Under the pieces are notes generated by a model that was not told the origin of the DNA, made no database searches, and saw only the letters and a list, made by a program, of their open reading frames with translations. From the NCBI GenBank assembly GCA_043810345.1, contig JBDROF010000018.1, forward strand, positions 118,937 to 182,936: a stretch of DNA of 64,000 nt. The letters are read 5' to 3'. Every line of letters starts with the position of its first letter. The stretch's first letter is position 1. This document shows, one piece after another, positions 8,225-16,565 of the stretch. Origin of the DNA: QYOJ01 sp043810345 (GTDB lineage: Bacteria; Bacteroidota; Bacteroidia; Bacteroidales; FEN-979). Position numbers and translations under genes: made by a program.

Positions 8225-9448
8225 ATGAATAGAGTCGTCATTACCGGCATGGGAATCTACTCTGTCATCGGGAAGAATCTCGACGAGGTAAAGGATTCAT
8301 TGTACCAGGGAAAATCAGGCATTGTGTTCGATCCGGTCCGAAAAGAGATGGGATTCCGGTCCGCGTTGACAGGGATGGTGGAACGTCCACAACTCAAAGG
8401 GATCCTCGACCGCCGGATGCGGGTGGGGATGGCTGTGCAGGGCGAATATGCTTACATGGCTACCCTGGAAGCGCTTAAAGCTTCCGGGGTTGAACAGGAC
8501 TTTCTGGATCGCCATGAGGTTGGCATTATATATGGCAACGACAGTTCTGCGGTACCGGTGGTAGAATCGGTCGACATTCTCCGGGAGAAAAAAGATACCA
8601 TGATGATCGGTTCGGGCTATATTTTCCAGTCCATGAACTCAACGGTATCGATGAATCTTTCGGTTATCTTCCGGTTGCGCGGTATCAACTTTACGGTTGC
8701 AGGGGCTTGTGCAAGCGGTTCACATGCCATTGGAATGGGGTTTCTGATGATCAGGCAAGGCCTCCAGGATATTATTATCTGTGGAGGCGCCCAGGAGATC
8801 AATCCTGAATCTACTGCCAGCTTCGATGCCCTGAATGCCTTTTCGATCCGTGAATCGGAACCTACCAAAGCATCCCGTCCATTTGACCGCGACCGTGACG
8901 GCCTGGTGCCGAGCGGAGGTGCTGCTACTGTAATTTTGGAAAGCTACGACTCAGCAGTAAAACGCGGAGCTACCATTTTGGGTGAAATGATGGGCTATGG
9001 CTTCTCCTCCAATGGGGAACACATCTCTTTACCCAACGTGGAGGGGCCACGCCGGGCGATGCAGATGGCCCTGAAAGATTCGGGTATGCCTGCCGGGGAG
9101 ATAGACTACATCAATGCCCATGCAACATCGACCCAGGCCGGCGACAGCAACGAAGCACAAGCTATTGATGATGTTTTCGGGAAAACCAAACCCATGGTGA
9201 GCAGCACCAAATCAATGACCGGTCACGAAATGTGGATGGGGGGAGCCAGCGAGGTAGTTTACTCGACGCTGATGATGCAGAACTCCTTTGTTGCTCCAAA
9301 TATCAACTTTGACAATCCCGATGAGGTCACCGGACGACTCAATCTCGTCCGGACAACATTACCTGCCGAAATCAATGCATTTCTCTCCAATTCATTCGGA
9401 TTCGGAGGCACCAATTCTGCCATAATAATCCGCAAGTTTTCCCGCTAG
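8225..9448 (+). CDS. Beta-ketoacyl-ACP synthase (FabF type), KS-1
   Basis: A 407-residue thiolase-fold condensing enzyme. The nucleophile Cys162 lies in GACASGS, and the catalytic histidines are His299 (NAHATST) and His334 (TGHEMWMGG). The C-terminal SNSFGFGGTNSA loop is intact. The GHEMW context differs from the usual GHTLGAAG, which marks a distinct KS clade. It should condense acyl and malonyl units on an ACP. An ACP gene follows 34 bp later, so the pair may work together. Confidence 0.92.
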   Translation: MNRVVITGMGIYSVIGKNLDEVKDSLYQGKSGIVFDPVRKEMGFRSALTGMVERPQLKGILDRRMRVGMAVQGEYAYMATLEALKASGVEQDFLDRHEVGIIYGNDSSAVPVVESVDILREKKDTMMIGSGYIFQSMNSTVSMNLSVIFRLRGINFTVAGACASGSHAIGMGFLMIRQGLQDIIICGGAQEINPESTASFDALNAFSIRESEPTKASRPFDRDRDGLVPSGGAATVILESYDSAVKRGATILGEMMGYGFSSNGEHISLPNVEGPRRAMQMALKDSGMPAGEIDYINAHATSTQAGDSNEAQAIDDVFGKTKPMVSSTKSMTGHEMWMGGASEVVYSTLMMQNSFVAPNINFDNPDEVTGRLNLVRTTLPAEINAFLSNSFGFGGTNSAIIIRKFSR

Positions 9449-9465
9449 GATAATGTAAAAAAATG

Positions 9466-9473
9466 TATTTTTG
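9466..9473 (+). promoter_or_regulatory. -7 element directly upstream of ACP-1
   Basis: TATTTTTG matches TAnnTTTG. Transcription would begin about 9480, only a few bases before the ACP start codon, implying a very short leader or leaderless mRNA. Confidence 0.55.
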
Positions 9474-9482
9474 CATCCATCA

Positions 9483-9743
9483 ATGGACATCCTGATGCAG
9501 AACGAGGAGATTATCACTAAGATCAATCAACTCTTGATTGAAGAGATTGAGATTGATGAAGAGCAAATCCGGCATGATGCTGACCTGAAAAAGGACCTGG
9601 GCATTGACAGTCTTGACTTTGTAGATCTTTTTGTCATCATAGAGAACAATTTCGGCTTTAAAATGAAAGCCGAGGAGATGACTGATGTAAAGACCCTCCA
9701 GGACTTTTATTCTTACGTTATCAAACGCGTTCATTCAAACTAA
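9483..9743 (+). CDS. Acyl carrier protein ACP-1
   Basis: The protein has about 86 residues and is strongly acidic. The phosphopantetheine attachment serine is Ser43 in LGIDSLDFVDL. A TTG at 9471 would lie inside the -7 element, so I start at ATG 9483; ATG 9495 (MQNEEII) is also possible. It lies between KS-1 and an LpxL-like acyltransferase and should carry the growing or finished acyl chain. Confidence 0.92.
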   Translation: MDILMQNEEIITKINQLLIEEIEIDEEQIRHDADLKKDLGIDSLDFVDLFVIIENNFGFKMKAEEMTDVKTLQDFYSYVIKRVHSN

Positions 9744-9751
9744 CCTCCCGG

Positions 9752-10654
9752 ATGTCGTCATGGCAAGGAAAAACCAGAGGAGGGGTCCTGGGGTATAAAA
9801 TCTTTATCTGGACCTTAAAATACCTTGGCATCCCATTTGCTTATCTCCTCCTCCGTTTTGTTGTGACCTGGTTTGTTTTCAATTCACGGGAAGCCTTCAG
9901 GGCTGTTTACGCCTACTTCAGGAATATCCAGCACTACTCCATAGTGAAATCGGTGATCAGTATTTTCCACAACTATTATATTTTCGGACAAATACTGATT
10001 GACAAACTGGCCATGCTGACGGGTTTCCAACATCGCTTCACGTTTGATTTCGAAGGAGAAGAGCATCTGCGACAGATGCAGGATGGAGGATTGCTGATCA
10101 GTGCCCATGTGGGAAACTGGGAGATTGCCGGAAACCTGCTGAACCGTCTCAACAAGCGGATACACATCCTTATGTTTGATGCCGAACACCAACGGATTAA
10201 AGGGTACCTTGAAGATACCATGAAAAAGCGCAATGTCCACTTCATCATCATCCGTGAGGGCTACAATCATCTGAAAGAGATTGAACAGGCATTCGCAGGA
10301 GGGGATATCATCGCCATGCATGGCGACAGGTTCATTGAAGGGAATAAAACGGTAACGCTTGATTTCATGGGAAAACAGGCTCGTTTCCCGGTCGGGCCGG
10401 TTAACCTGGCAGCCCGGTTTCAGGTTCCTGTTTCTTACGTGTTTGCCGTCAAAGAAACGCGAACCCATTACCACTTCTTTGCCACGTCTCTGTACCGGTT
10501 TGAATTTACACGCAACCTGAAGAAGAGAGAGCAGATTCTAAAGGAGGCCGTCGCCATTTATGTTCAAAAATTCGAAGAGATCCTGCGCAGATATCCGTTG
10601 CAATGGTTTAACTACTATGATTTCTGGAAACCCGAACCTGATCTCATCACATAA
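9752..10654 (+). CDS. LpxL/HtrB-like lysophospholipid acyltransferase
   Basis: A 300-residue inner-membrane acyltransferase with an N-terminal membrane segment (about 22-45). The motif HVGNWE (about residue 116) supplies the catalytic HX4E pair typical of LpxL-type enzymes. A later HGDRF block matches the glycerol/sugar-binding part. It would transfer an acyl group from ACP onto a lipid or glycan acceptor. Such enzymes are regular members of aryl-polyene and flexirubin clusters. A second, different copy is at 61849. Confidence 0.9.
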   Translation: MSSWQGKTRGGVLGYKIFIWTLKYLGIPFAYLLLRFVVTWFVFNSREAFRAVYAYFRNIQHYSIVKSVISIFHNYYIFGQILIDKLAMLTGFQHRFTFDFEGEEHLRQMQDGGLLISAHVGNWEIAGNLLNRLNKRIHILMFDAEHQRIKGYLEDTMKKRNVHFIIIREGYNHLKEIEQAFAGGDIIAMHGDRFIEGNKTVTLDFMGKQARFPVGPVNLAARFQVPVSYVFAVKETRTHYHFFATSLYRFEFTRNLKKREQILKEAVAIYVQKFEEILRRYPLQWFNYYDFWKPEPDLIT

Positions 10655-10664
10655 TCACCCCGGT

Positions 10665-12026
10665 ATGACCACCAAGAGGTTACTTCTTGTTTCAGCCAAC
10701 CGTTTCGCGGTCCCCTATCCGGTCTATCCGTTAGGTATCTCTTACCTGCTCTCATACCTGCAGGACCGCCTGGAGGGTTTCGAGATCCTGGTATTCGACC
10801 TGAACCTCCATGGTGAAGAGGAATTTACCGACTTTCTGAGATACCATAATCCTGATTTCACTGGCGTTTCGCTTCGGAACGTAGATGATGTCAGTTCCTT
10901 TTCGCGGGAGTTTTTCCTGACAGGATACAAAGAGATCATCGACCTGATCCGGAAAACCCTTCCGGAAACAATGCTGATCATCGGGGGTTCTGCCTTCTCT
11001 ATTTTCCCTGAGGAGCTGTTTGCCTATTTTCAGCCAGATTTTGGCATTTACGGAGAGGGCGAAGAGAGCCTTTATAAGCTGTTGACCAGCATCCGTGATA
11101 GAGTCCCTGTCTATGCAATCGAAGGCCTTGTATACCAAAACGGTAACCAGATTGTAGTGAATCCAAGGAACCATTACCTCCGTTCACTCGACCTCTTCTT
11201 TTCCGGTAATCTGATCCAGTTCTATTGGGAAAAAAGTGGTATGATGAACCTCCAGACCAAGAGAGGTTGCCCCTATGAGTGCATCTACTGTACCTACCCT
11301 CTGATTGAGGGCAGGAAGGTGAGGACACTGGACCCGGATAAGATCGTGGAGAGCCTGAAAGATCTCTATTTCAACAACCAGATCAACTACATCTTTTTTA
11401 CCGATTCGGTCTTCAACATCGACCGGAAATTTAACCTTACGCTTGCCCGCAAGATCCTGAAGTCGGGTATCAAGATCCAGTGGGGAGCCTATTTCTCTCC
11501 CCATAACATGGCTCTGGAGGAACTCAAATTGTTTGCAGAATCTGGACTCACTCACATCGAATTTGGAACAGAATCACTTTCAGACAGTACACTGAAACAA
11601 TACCGGAAACATTTTACTGTAAACGAGATCGTTGAGGTCTCAGATATGTGTAATGAAGCTGGAATCTATTTCGCCCATTTCCTGATACTTGGTGGTTATG
11701 GCGAAACAGAGAACAGCATCAACGAGGGATTTGAGAACTCGAAACGGATTACAAACTCTGTCTTTTTTCCCTATGTTGGAATGCGGATCTACCCAGGTAC
11801 CAGGTTGTATGAATTGGCGGTGTCGGACGGAACCATTGATCCGGAAGACAAACTGATTGAGCCAGCCTATTACCTCGCTGATCATATTGACTACGGGAGC
11901 CTGAAGGAGCGTGCTGAACAAACAGGCAGAAGGTGGGTATTCACGGACGAGGATGTAGTGACCTTCATGAACAGATTGAGAGCACGGAACAGAAAAGGAT
12001 CATTATGGCACCATTTGAAAAAATAA
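10665..12026 (+). CDS. B12-binding-domain radical SAM enzyme, rSAM-1
   Basis: The protein has 453 residues. An N-terminal Rossmann/B12-binding-type domain (about 1-150, GGSAFSIFPEE) is followed by a radical SAM domain with the cluster cysteines 202, 206 and 209 in RGCPYECIYCTYP. The classical DxHxxG cobalamin ligand motif is absent, as in several members of the class. The context QTKRGCxxxCIYCTYPxIEGR is shared with the minus-strand enzyme at 37413. This resembles the lipid-biosynthesis B12/radical SAM family described from ladderane-type gene sets, an assignment made from memory. Start ATG 10665 is preferred over the long upstream frame that overlaps the acyltransferase. Confidence 0.88.
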   Translation: MTTKRLLLVSANRFAVPYPVYPLGISYLLSYLQDRLEGFEILVFDLNLHGEEEFTDFLRYHNPDFTGVSLRNVDDVSSFSREFFLTGYKEIIDLIRKTLPETMLIIGGSAFSIFPEELFAYFQPDFGIYGEGEESLYKLLTSIRDRVPVYAIEGLVYQNGNQIVVNPRNHYLRSLDLFFSGNLIQFYWEKSGMMNLQTKRGCPYECIYCTYPLIEGRKVRTLDPDKIVESLKDLYFNNQINYIFFTDSVFNIDRKFNLTLARKILKSGIKIQWGAYFSPHNMALEELKLFAESGLTHIEFGTESLSDSTLKQYRKHFTVNEIVEVSDMCNEAGIYFAHFLILGGYGETENSINEGFENSKRITNSVFFPYVGMRIYPGTRLYELAVSDGTIDPEDKLIEPAYYLADHIDYGSLKERAEQTGRRWVFTDEDVVTFMNRLRARNRKGSLWHHLKK

Positions 12027-12421
12027 ATATCCCTCAGAAACCACCCATGGTGATGGTGGATAAACTCATCACGGTAGCCAACGGGATTGTGGAAACCACA
12101 TTTCTAATCCGGGAAGATAACCTCTTTTGCGATCACGGCCTGTTTACCGAAGCAGGATTGGTTGAAAACATGGCCCAAACCGCTGCGGCAGGGGTGGGGA
12201 GCAAACCTTCCCTCGCAGGGAATGAACCTCCGGTAGGTTTCATCGGAGGGATCCGGAACCTGAAGATTATACGTTTCCCGGCTACTGGGGATGAACTCTT
12301 CACGAGGATTAGCGTTGAACACGAAGTTTTTGAAGCCTTAGTAGTGCAGGGTGAGGTGTTTCTGAACGACCAGCTCATTGCCTCCTGTCAACTAAAGTTA
12401 TTTCTCATGCGACCAAGATAA
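12005..12421 (+). CDS. Hotdog-fold 3-hydroxyacyl-ACP dehydratase, DH-1
   Basis: The protein has 138 residues. CDHGLFTEAGLVENMAQ corresponds to the FabA/FabZ active-site helix and keeps both a catalytic His (DHG) and an acidic residue (LVENMAQ). GFIGGIRNLKI resembles the substrate-channel strand. It would dehydrate 3-hydroxyacyl-ACP to the 2-enoyl-ACP. The start overlaps the end of rSAM-1 by 22 bp, suggesting translational coupling. Confidence 0.85.
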   Translation: MAPFEKINIPQKPPMVMVDKLITVANGIVETTFLIREDNLFCDHGLFTEAGLVENMAQTAAAGVGSKPSLAGNEPPVGFIGGIRNLKIIRFPATGDELFTRISVEHEVFEALVVQGEVFLNDQLIASCQLKLFLMRPR

Positions 12422-12462
12422 TTTTTTTAATTTCGCACCGCATTAACAAAATTTGTAAAATC

Positions 12463-12861
12463 ATGGAAGAACAGAAGTTTGACTATAAGTACAAGGATCC
12501 GGAACACGGACATTACAAAGAACTCTTCTATTCATATGATAAAGACGGTAAATACGATAAACGGGTCCGGTTTCATGACGACTCTGACCGGATCTTTATT
12601 GAACAGTTTTGGGACAGCCAGAATGCCCGGATCGAAGCAGCACGACAGAATGTTTTGTCGGGGAAAAAGAGCCCAGTTTATTATTACATGGAGAAAAACC
12701 TGCTGGATGTAATGAGTTTGAGCATGCAGGCAAAGATTTCACTCTGGCGCGTCAAGCTTCATTTCAAACCACGTCTCTTCAGGCGGTTGAGTGAAAAAAC
12801 ACTGGCGAAATATGCCGAAGCCTTTAACATTACGGTTGCACAATTAAAAAATATCGAATAA
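12463..12861 (+). CDS. Uncharacterised charged protein linked to the BtrH-like gene
   Basis: The protein has 132 residues. The first 45 are rich in Asp/Lys/Tyr/His (YKYKDPEHGHYKELFYSY), and the rest is predicted helical with no signal or membrane segment. I do not recognise a family. It sits 18 bp before the BtrH-like acyltransferase and 41 bp after DH-1, so it is part of the same run. A partner or scaffold role is only a guess from position. Confidence 0.6.
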   Translation: MEEQKFDYKYKDPEHGHYKELFYSYDKDGKYDKRVRFHDDSDRIFIEQFWDSQNARIEAARQNVLSGKKSPVYYYMEKNLLDVMSLSMQAKISLWRVKLHFKPRLFRRLSEKTLAKYAEAFNITVAQLKNIE

Positions 12862-12879
12862 CTGGAAATCGGAAAATTT

Positions 12880-13899
12880 ATGGAACAGTCAACGATCATG
12901 ATCGACTATACCCACCACCAGGCAGGCCATTGTGAGAGTGGAACCACTTCAAACCTCTTTAAGCATTATGGAATGGATATCTCGGAGCCCATGGCTTTCG
13001 GAATAGGGAACGGATTGTATTTCAGCTATATACCATTTTTAAAAATCCAGTATGCGCCGATGATCTCATTCCGGAACATACCCAATACAATATTCCGCAG
13101 GGGAACCAACCGGCTGGGAGCAGATGCCATCGTTATCAAAAAATTCAAAACCCCAAAAGAGTCGATGGATGCCCTTGACCGCAACCTGGAAAAAGGAGTT
13201 CCGACGGGGCTGCAGGTGGGTGTTTTTAATCTCACCTTCTTCCCCCCGGAATACCGCATGCAATATAATATGCACAACATGGTTGTGTACGGAAAAGAGG
13301 GAAATATCTATCATGTCAGTGACACCGTGCTGGAAAAACCTCAGACCATATCTTATGATGACCTGCAGCGGGTTCGCTGGGCAAAAGGAGCGTTTGCACC
13401 AAACGGAAAGATGTATTGGATCAACCAGGTGAATAAAAACATAGATCTTAGAAAAGCGGTCACTGATGGGATTGCCAAAACTGTTTATGAGATGATCAAG
13501 GTTCCTTTCCCCCTGATTGGCACCAAAGGAATGCGTTTCATGGCCAAAGATCTGAGGAAGTGGCCGAAAAAACACGGAAAAGAAAAAGCCTCTTTTTACC
13601 TGGGGCAAATTCTGAGAATGGCTGAAGAGGTTGGTTCCGGGGGTGCCGGTTTCCGGTTTATCTATGGTGCCTTCCTGAAAGAGGCGGGAGAAAAATTTAA
13701 CAATCCGGACCTCCTGGAAGCGTCGGAGATGATGGGAATGGCGGCAAATAAATGGAGAGAGTTCTCTTACATTGGCGCACGTAACTGCAAGAGCAGATCA
13801 GAACCAACCGAAGATTATGGGATGCTGGGAGATATGCTTAATGAGATCTCCTATATGGAAGAGAAGGTCTATAAAAAACTCGATAAAATCAAGATCTGA
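12880..13899 (+). CDS. BtrH-like cysteine acyltransferase
   Basis: The protein has 339 residues. The N-terminus carries HHQAGHCESGTTSNLF, the hallmark of the BtrH N-terminal family, with the presumed nucleophile Cys18. A His132 lies in YNMHNMVVYG. BtrH moves an acyl group from an ACP onto an aminoglycoside through a papain-like fold. By analogy this protein could off-load the chain from an ACP of the cluster to an amine or alcohol. It lies immediately before the ABC transporter genes (2 bp gap), so transfer and export may be linked. Confidence 0.82.
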   Translation: MEQSTIMIDYTHHQAGHCESGTTSNLFKHYGMDISEPMAFGIGNGLYFSYIPFLKIQYAPMISFRNIPNTIFRRGTNRLGADAIVIKKFKTPKESMDALDRNLEKGVPTGLQVGVFNLTFFPPEYRMQYNMHNMVVYGKEGNIYHVSDTVLEKPQTISYDDLQRVRWAKGAFAPNGKMYWINQVNKNIDLRKAVTDGIAKTVYEMIKVPFPLIGTKGMRFMAKDLRKWPKKHGKEKASFYLGQILRMAEEVGSGGAGFRFIYGAFLKEAGEKFNNPDLLEASEMMGMAANKWREFSYIGARNCKSRSEPTEDYGMLGDMLNEISYMEEKVYKKLDKIKI

Positions 13900-13901
13900 T
13901 C

Positions 13902-14654
13902 ATGAGTGAAGAGTCCATCATCGGGATTCGGGATCTGACCAAGTATTACAAAGGGGCTGACGAACCGGCAATCAATCATATTTCACTCGATATTTTCAAA
14001 GATGAGATCTTTGGCTTACTGGGTCCAAACGGAGCTGGGAAAACAACCACCATCTCTATCCTTTGCGGTCTCTTTCCTCCCACTGAAGGAAGGGTTACCA
14101 TCGACGGGCTTGATATCCGTTCCAACCATGAGAAGATCAAGCACATCATCGGAATCGTGCCACAGGATGTAGCTCTCTATCCTACACTGACCGGCCAGGA
14201 GAACCTTCAGTTCTTTGGCAATATGTACGGGCTGAGAGGGAACGCGCTGAAAGAACGCATCGGTGAGTACCTGGTCCGGTTTGGCCTGGAGAAATTCGCA
14301 CGGAAACTGGTTTCCACATATTCCGGAGGAATGAAACGCCGGGTCAACCTGATTGCCGGGTTGTTGCACAAGCCCAGGATTCTCTTCCTGGATGAACCCA
14401 CTGTTGGGATCGATGTGCAGTCGCGCAATGTGATCCTTGAGTTCCTGCACGAACTGCGGAGAACCGGTACTACGATCATCTATACCTCGCACTATATGGA
14501 AGAGGCGGAGAAACTTTGCAACCGCGTTGCAATCATAGACCAGGGAAAGATCATTGCCATAGGAAACCCTAAAGAGTTGGTTGCCCAGAATCCGGAATTC
14601 AAAAACCTGGAAACTCTGTTTCTGGGATTGACAGGGAAAGATCTAAGGGACTAA
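13902..14654 (+). CDS. ABC transporter ATP-binding protein
   Basis: A 250-residue nucleotide-binding domain with Walker A GPNGAGKTTT (about 42-51), Q-loop VPQD, signature YSGGMKRR, Walker B ILFLDEPT and switch His in YTSHYMEEAEKL. It belongs to the ABC-2/drug-export type and pairs with the permease gene at 14844, although a 189-bp repeat-filled gap separates them. Confidence 0.95.
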   Translation: MSEESIIGIRDLTKYYKGADEPAINHISLDIFKDEIFGLLGPNGAGKTTTISILCGLFPPTEGRVTIDGLDIRSNHEKIKHIIGIVPQDVALYPTLTGQENLQFFGNMYGLRGNALKERIGEYLVRFGLEKFARKLVSTYSGGMKRRVNLIAGLLHKPRILFLDEPTVGIDVQSRNVILEFLHELRRTGTTIIYTSHYMEEAEKLCNRVAIIDQGKIIAIGNPKELVAQNPEFKNLETLFLGLTGKDLRD

Positions 14655-14677
14655 GCATTTGAAGGAAAACAATTTAA

Positions 14678-14838
14678 TTAACAATAAATGCCAAATCACA
14701 ATTAACAAATTTCAAATAAATCCCAAATTCTAAATCCCAATGATCTAAAACATATGAGAACTGATGTTTGAAATTTTGAACATTGGAGTTTGGTTGTTAT
14801 TTGTTATTTGGTGCTTGATATTTGTTAATCAAATATTC
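14678..14838. repeat. AT-rich quasi-palindromic intergenic repeat
   Basis: The left arm consists of CAAATTTCAAATAAATCCCA-like words and the right arm of their complements (TTTGGTTGTTATTTGTTATT, GCTTGATATTTGTTAAT), so transcripts could form a long imperfect hairpin. A relative occupies 38866-38999. The element separates the ATPase and permease genes of one transporter. Confidence 0.75.
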
Positions 14839-14843
14839 CCGGT

Positions 14844-16145
14844 TTGTTTAAATTTTTCGCCGCTTATCGAAAAGAATGGTTGATCCTGATCCGGGACCCG
14901 GCCGGACTGGTACTCCTGTTCCTGATGCCTATGGTCATGGTGGTGATCCTCTCCATGGTCCAGGAATTCGGCTGGAGCACCATTTCTAAAGAGCCCCAGG
15001 TGCCGGTATTGTTTGTAAATACCGACCTGGACTCTGTAGGGAACAAGTTTCAACAGGGATTAACAGAAGCTAAAATATTCACTCTGATCTCTCAACTGGA
15101 TTCTGTACCCGTAACCCAGGAAGTTGCCCGCCAGAAAGTCCTTGATGGGGAGTATCAGATTGCTGTGATCATCCCCGAACGCACTTCTGAACGTATCAGG
15201 GCTAAAATCAGACTGCTGGTTAATAAAACGATGATGAGCCTGATGATGCCCGACCAGAATCTCCTGGCTGGAGTGACCAATACAGACTCGGTGGAGGTGA
15301 TCATCTATTTTGATCCCGCCGTAAGAAATTCGTTCCGGAATGCGTTTCTAAGTTCCACCCGGGAATTCAATTCAAAGATTGAATCCCGGATGATCTTTGA
15401 GACCTTCCAGGAGGAACTGCGGAAACTCTTTCCTGGTTTTAATATGCCGGTGATCGATTATGAATCGTCTGTCTACTTCAAGGAAATCTTTCCGTCAGGC
15501 GTTGAAGAGGAGATCCTTCCGTCAACCACACAGCATAATGTCCCCTCCTGGGCCATCTTTGCCATGTTTTTCATCGTGGTGCCTCTCACCAGCAGCATCA
15601 TCAAAGAACGGGAAGAGGGGAGTCTGATCCGGCTCATGACCATTCCCGTTACATATATGACCATATTCATGGCTAAAGTCGGTGTGTACCTGATCGTCTG
15701 CTTTATTCAGTTCATGCTGATGGTGCTTGCCGGGATATACGTGCTTCCGTTGTTCAACATGCCCCCTCTGGAGGTGGGCACCAATTACCTGGCTATTGCC
15801 ATTATGACAATCGTATCGAGCCTTGCTGCATTAGGATATGGGATTCTCCTTGGAACCCTTTCCAAAACCCATCAGCAGGCTGCTGCATTCGGGTCTGTCT
15901 CCATTGTAGTACTGGCAGCCATGGGCGGACTATGGGTACCGGTCTACCTGATGGGTTCCTTGATGAGGCATCTGGCCGCCTTCTCTCCGCTGAACTGGGC
16001 TCATGCGGGGTTTCTTGACATCTTCCTCAGGGGTAGCTCCCTGATGGATGTACTACCAGAGATCATCAAACTTCTTATCTTTTTTACTGTTACCATCGCC
16101 ATTGCAGCTATCTACCGGACACTTAAACCCCCAATCAGCACGTGA
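14844..16145 (+). CDS. ABC-2 type transporter permease
   Basis: The protein has 433 residues. One N-terminal span (about 20-38) is followed by a large extracytoplasmic domain (about 40-230) and five C-terminal spans, the YhhJ/ABC-2 layout. The first residues, FKFFAAYRKEWLILIRDPAG, match the start of the truncated permease at 63837 (KFLAAIRKEWLILIRD), which supports the TTG start at 14844. It should export the product or an intermediate with the ATPase at 13902. It overlaps the next gene at GTGA. Confidence 0.9.
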   Translation: MFKFFAAYRKEWLILIRDPAGLVLLFLMPMVMVVILSMVQEFGWSTISKEPQVPVLFVNTDLDSVGNKFQQGLTEAKIFTLISQLDSVPVTQEVARQKVLDGEYQIAVIIPERTSERIRAKIRLLVNKTMMSLMMPDQNLLAGVTNTDSVEVIIYFDPAVRNSFRNAFLSSTREFNSKIESRMIFETFQEELRKLFPGFNMPVIDYESSVYFKEIFPSGVEEEILPSTTQHNVPSWAIFAMFFIVVPLTSSIIKEREEGSLIRLMTIPVTYMTIFMAKVGVYLIVCFIQFMLMVLAGIYVLPLFNMPPLEVGTNYLAIAIMTIVSSLAALGYGILLGTLSKTHQQAAAFGSVSIVVLAAMGGLWVPVYLMGSLMRHLAAFSPLNWAHAGFLDIFLRGSSLMDVLPEIIKLLIFFTVTIAIAAIYRTLKPPIST

Positions 16146-16564
16146 ACAAAGATCTTGTAGAACGAACCGAGGTAAAAATCAGGTTTGGGGAAGTGGACTC
16201 TATGAAGATCGTCTGGCATGGAAATTACCTTAAGTATTTTGAAGATGCCCGGGAAGCGTTTGGCGAGCGGTATGGCCTGGGGTATCTGGATGTTTCGAAA
16301 CACCGGGTCATGATCCCAATCGTCAAGGTGCAGTGCGATTTTTTAAAACCGCTTGAATATGGGGGCAGCGCCATTGTTGAGACCAGGTTTGTGAATTCGG
16401 AAGCAGCTAAGATCATTTTTGAATACAAGCTATTCAGGAAATCTGATATGGAACTGGCTGCCACTGGCAGTTCAGTGCAGGTTTTCCTTACTCCCGATGG
16501 GGAACTGTTACTCACAACCCCGGAGTTCTTTATCGGGTGGAAAAAACATTGGGGTCTTATCTGA
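16142..16564 (+). CDS. Hotdog acyl-CoA/ACP thioesterase, TE-1
   Basis: A 140-residue 4HBT-family protein. The motif EVDSMKIVWHGNYLKYFEDA has the Asp and the HGNYLKYFE helix start typical of YbgC/FadM-like thioesterases. GTG 16142 overlaps the stop of the permease by 4 bp, so translation is coupled. In type II clusters such enzymes release or proof-read acyl chains. Confidence 0.88.
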   Translation: MNKDLVERTEVKIRFGEVDSMKIVWHGNYLKYFEDAREAFGERYGLGYLDVSKHRVMIPIVKVQCDFLKPLEYGGSAIVETRFVNSEAAKIIFEYKLFRKSDMELAATGSSVQVFLTPDGELLLTTPEFFIGWKKHWGLI

Positions 16565-16565
16565 C

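Noticed and set aside
10560..10664. Longer N-terminus for rSAM-1
   Set aside because: The upstream in-frame segment overlaps the acyltransferase coding region; MTTKRLLLVSANR at 10665 is the natural Rossmann start.
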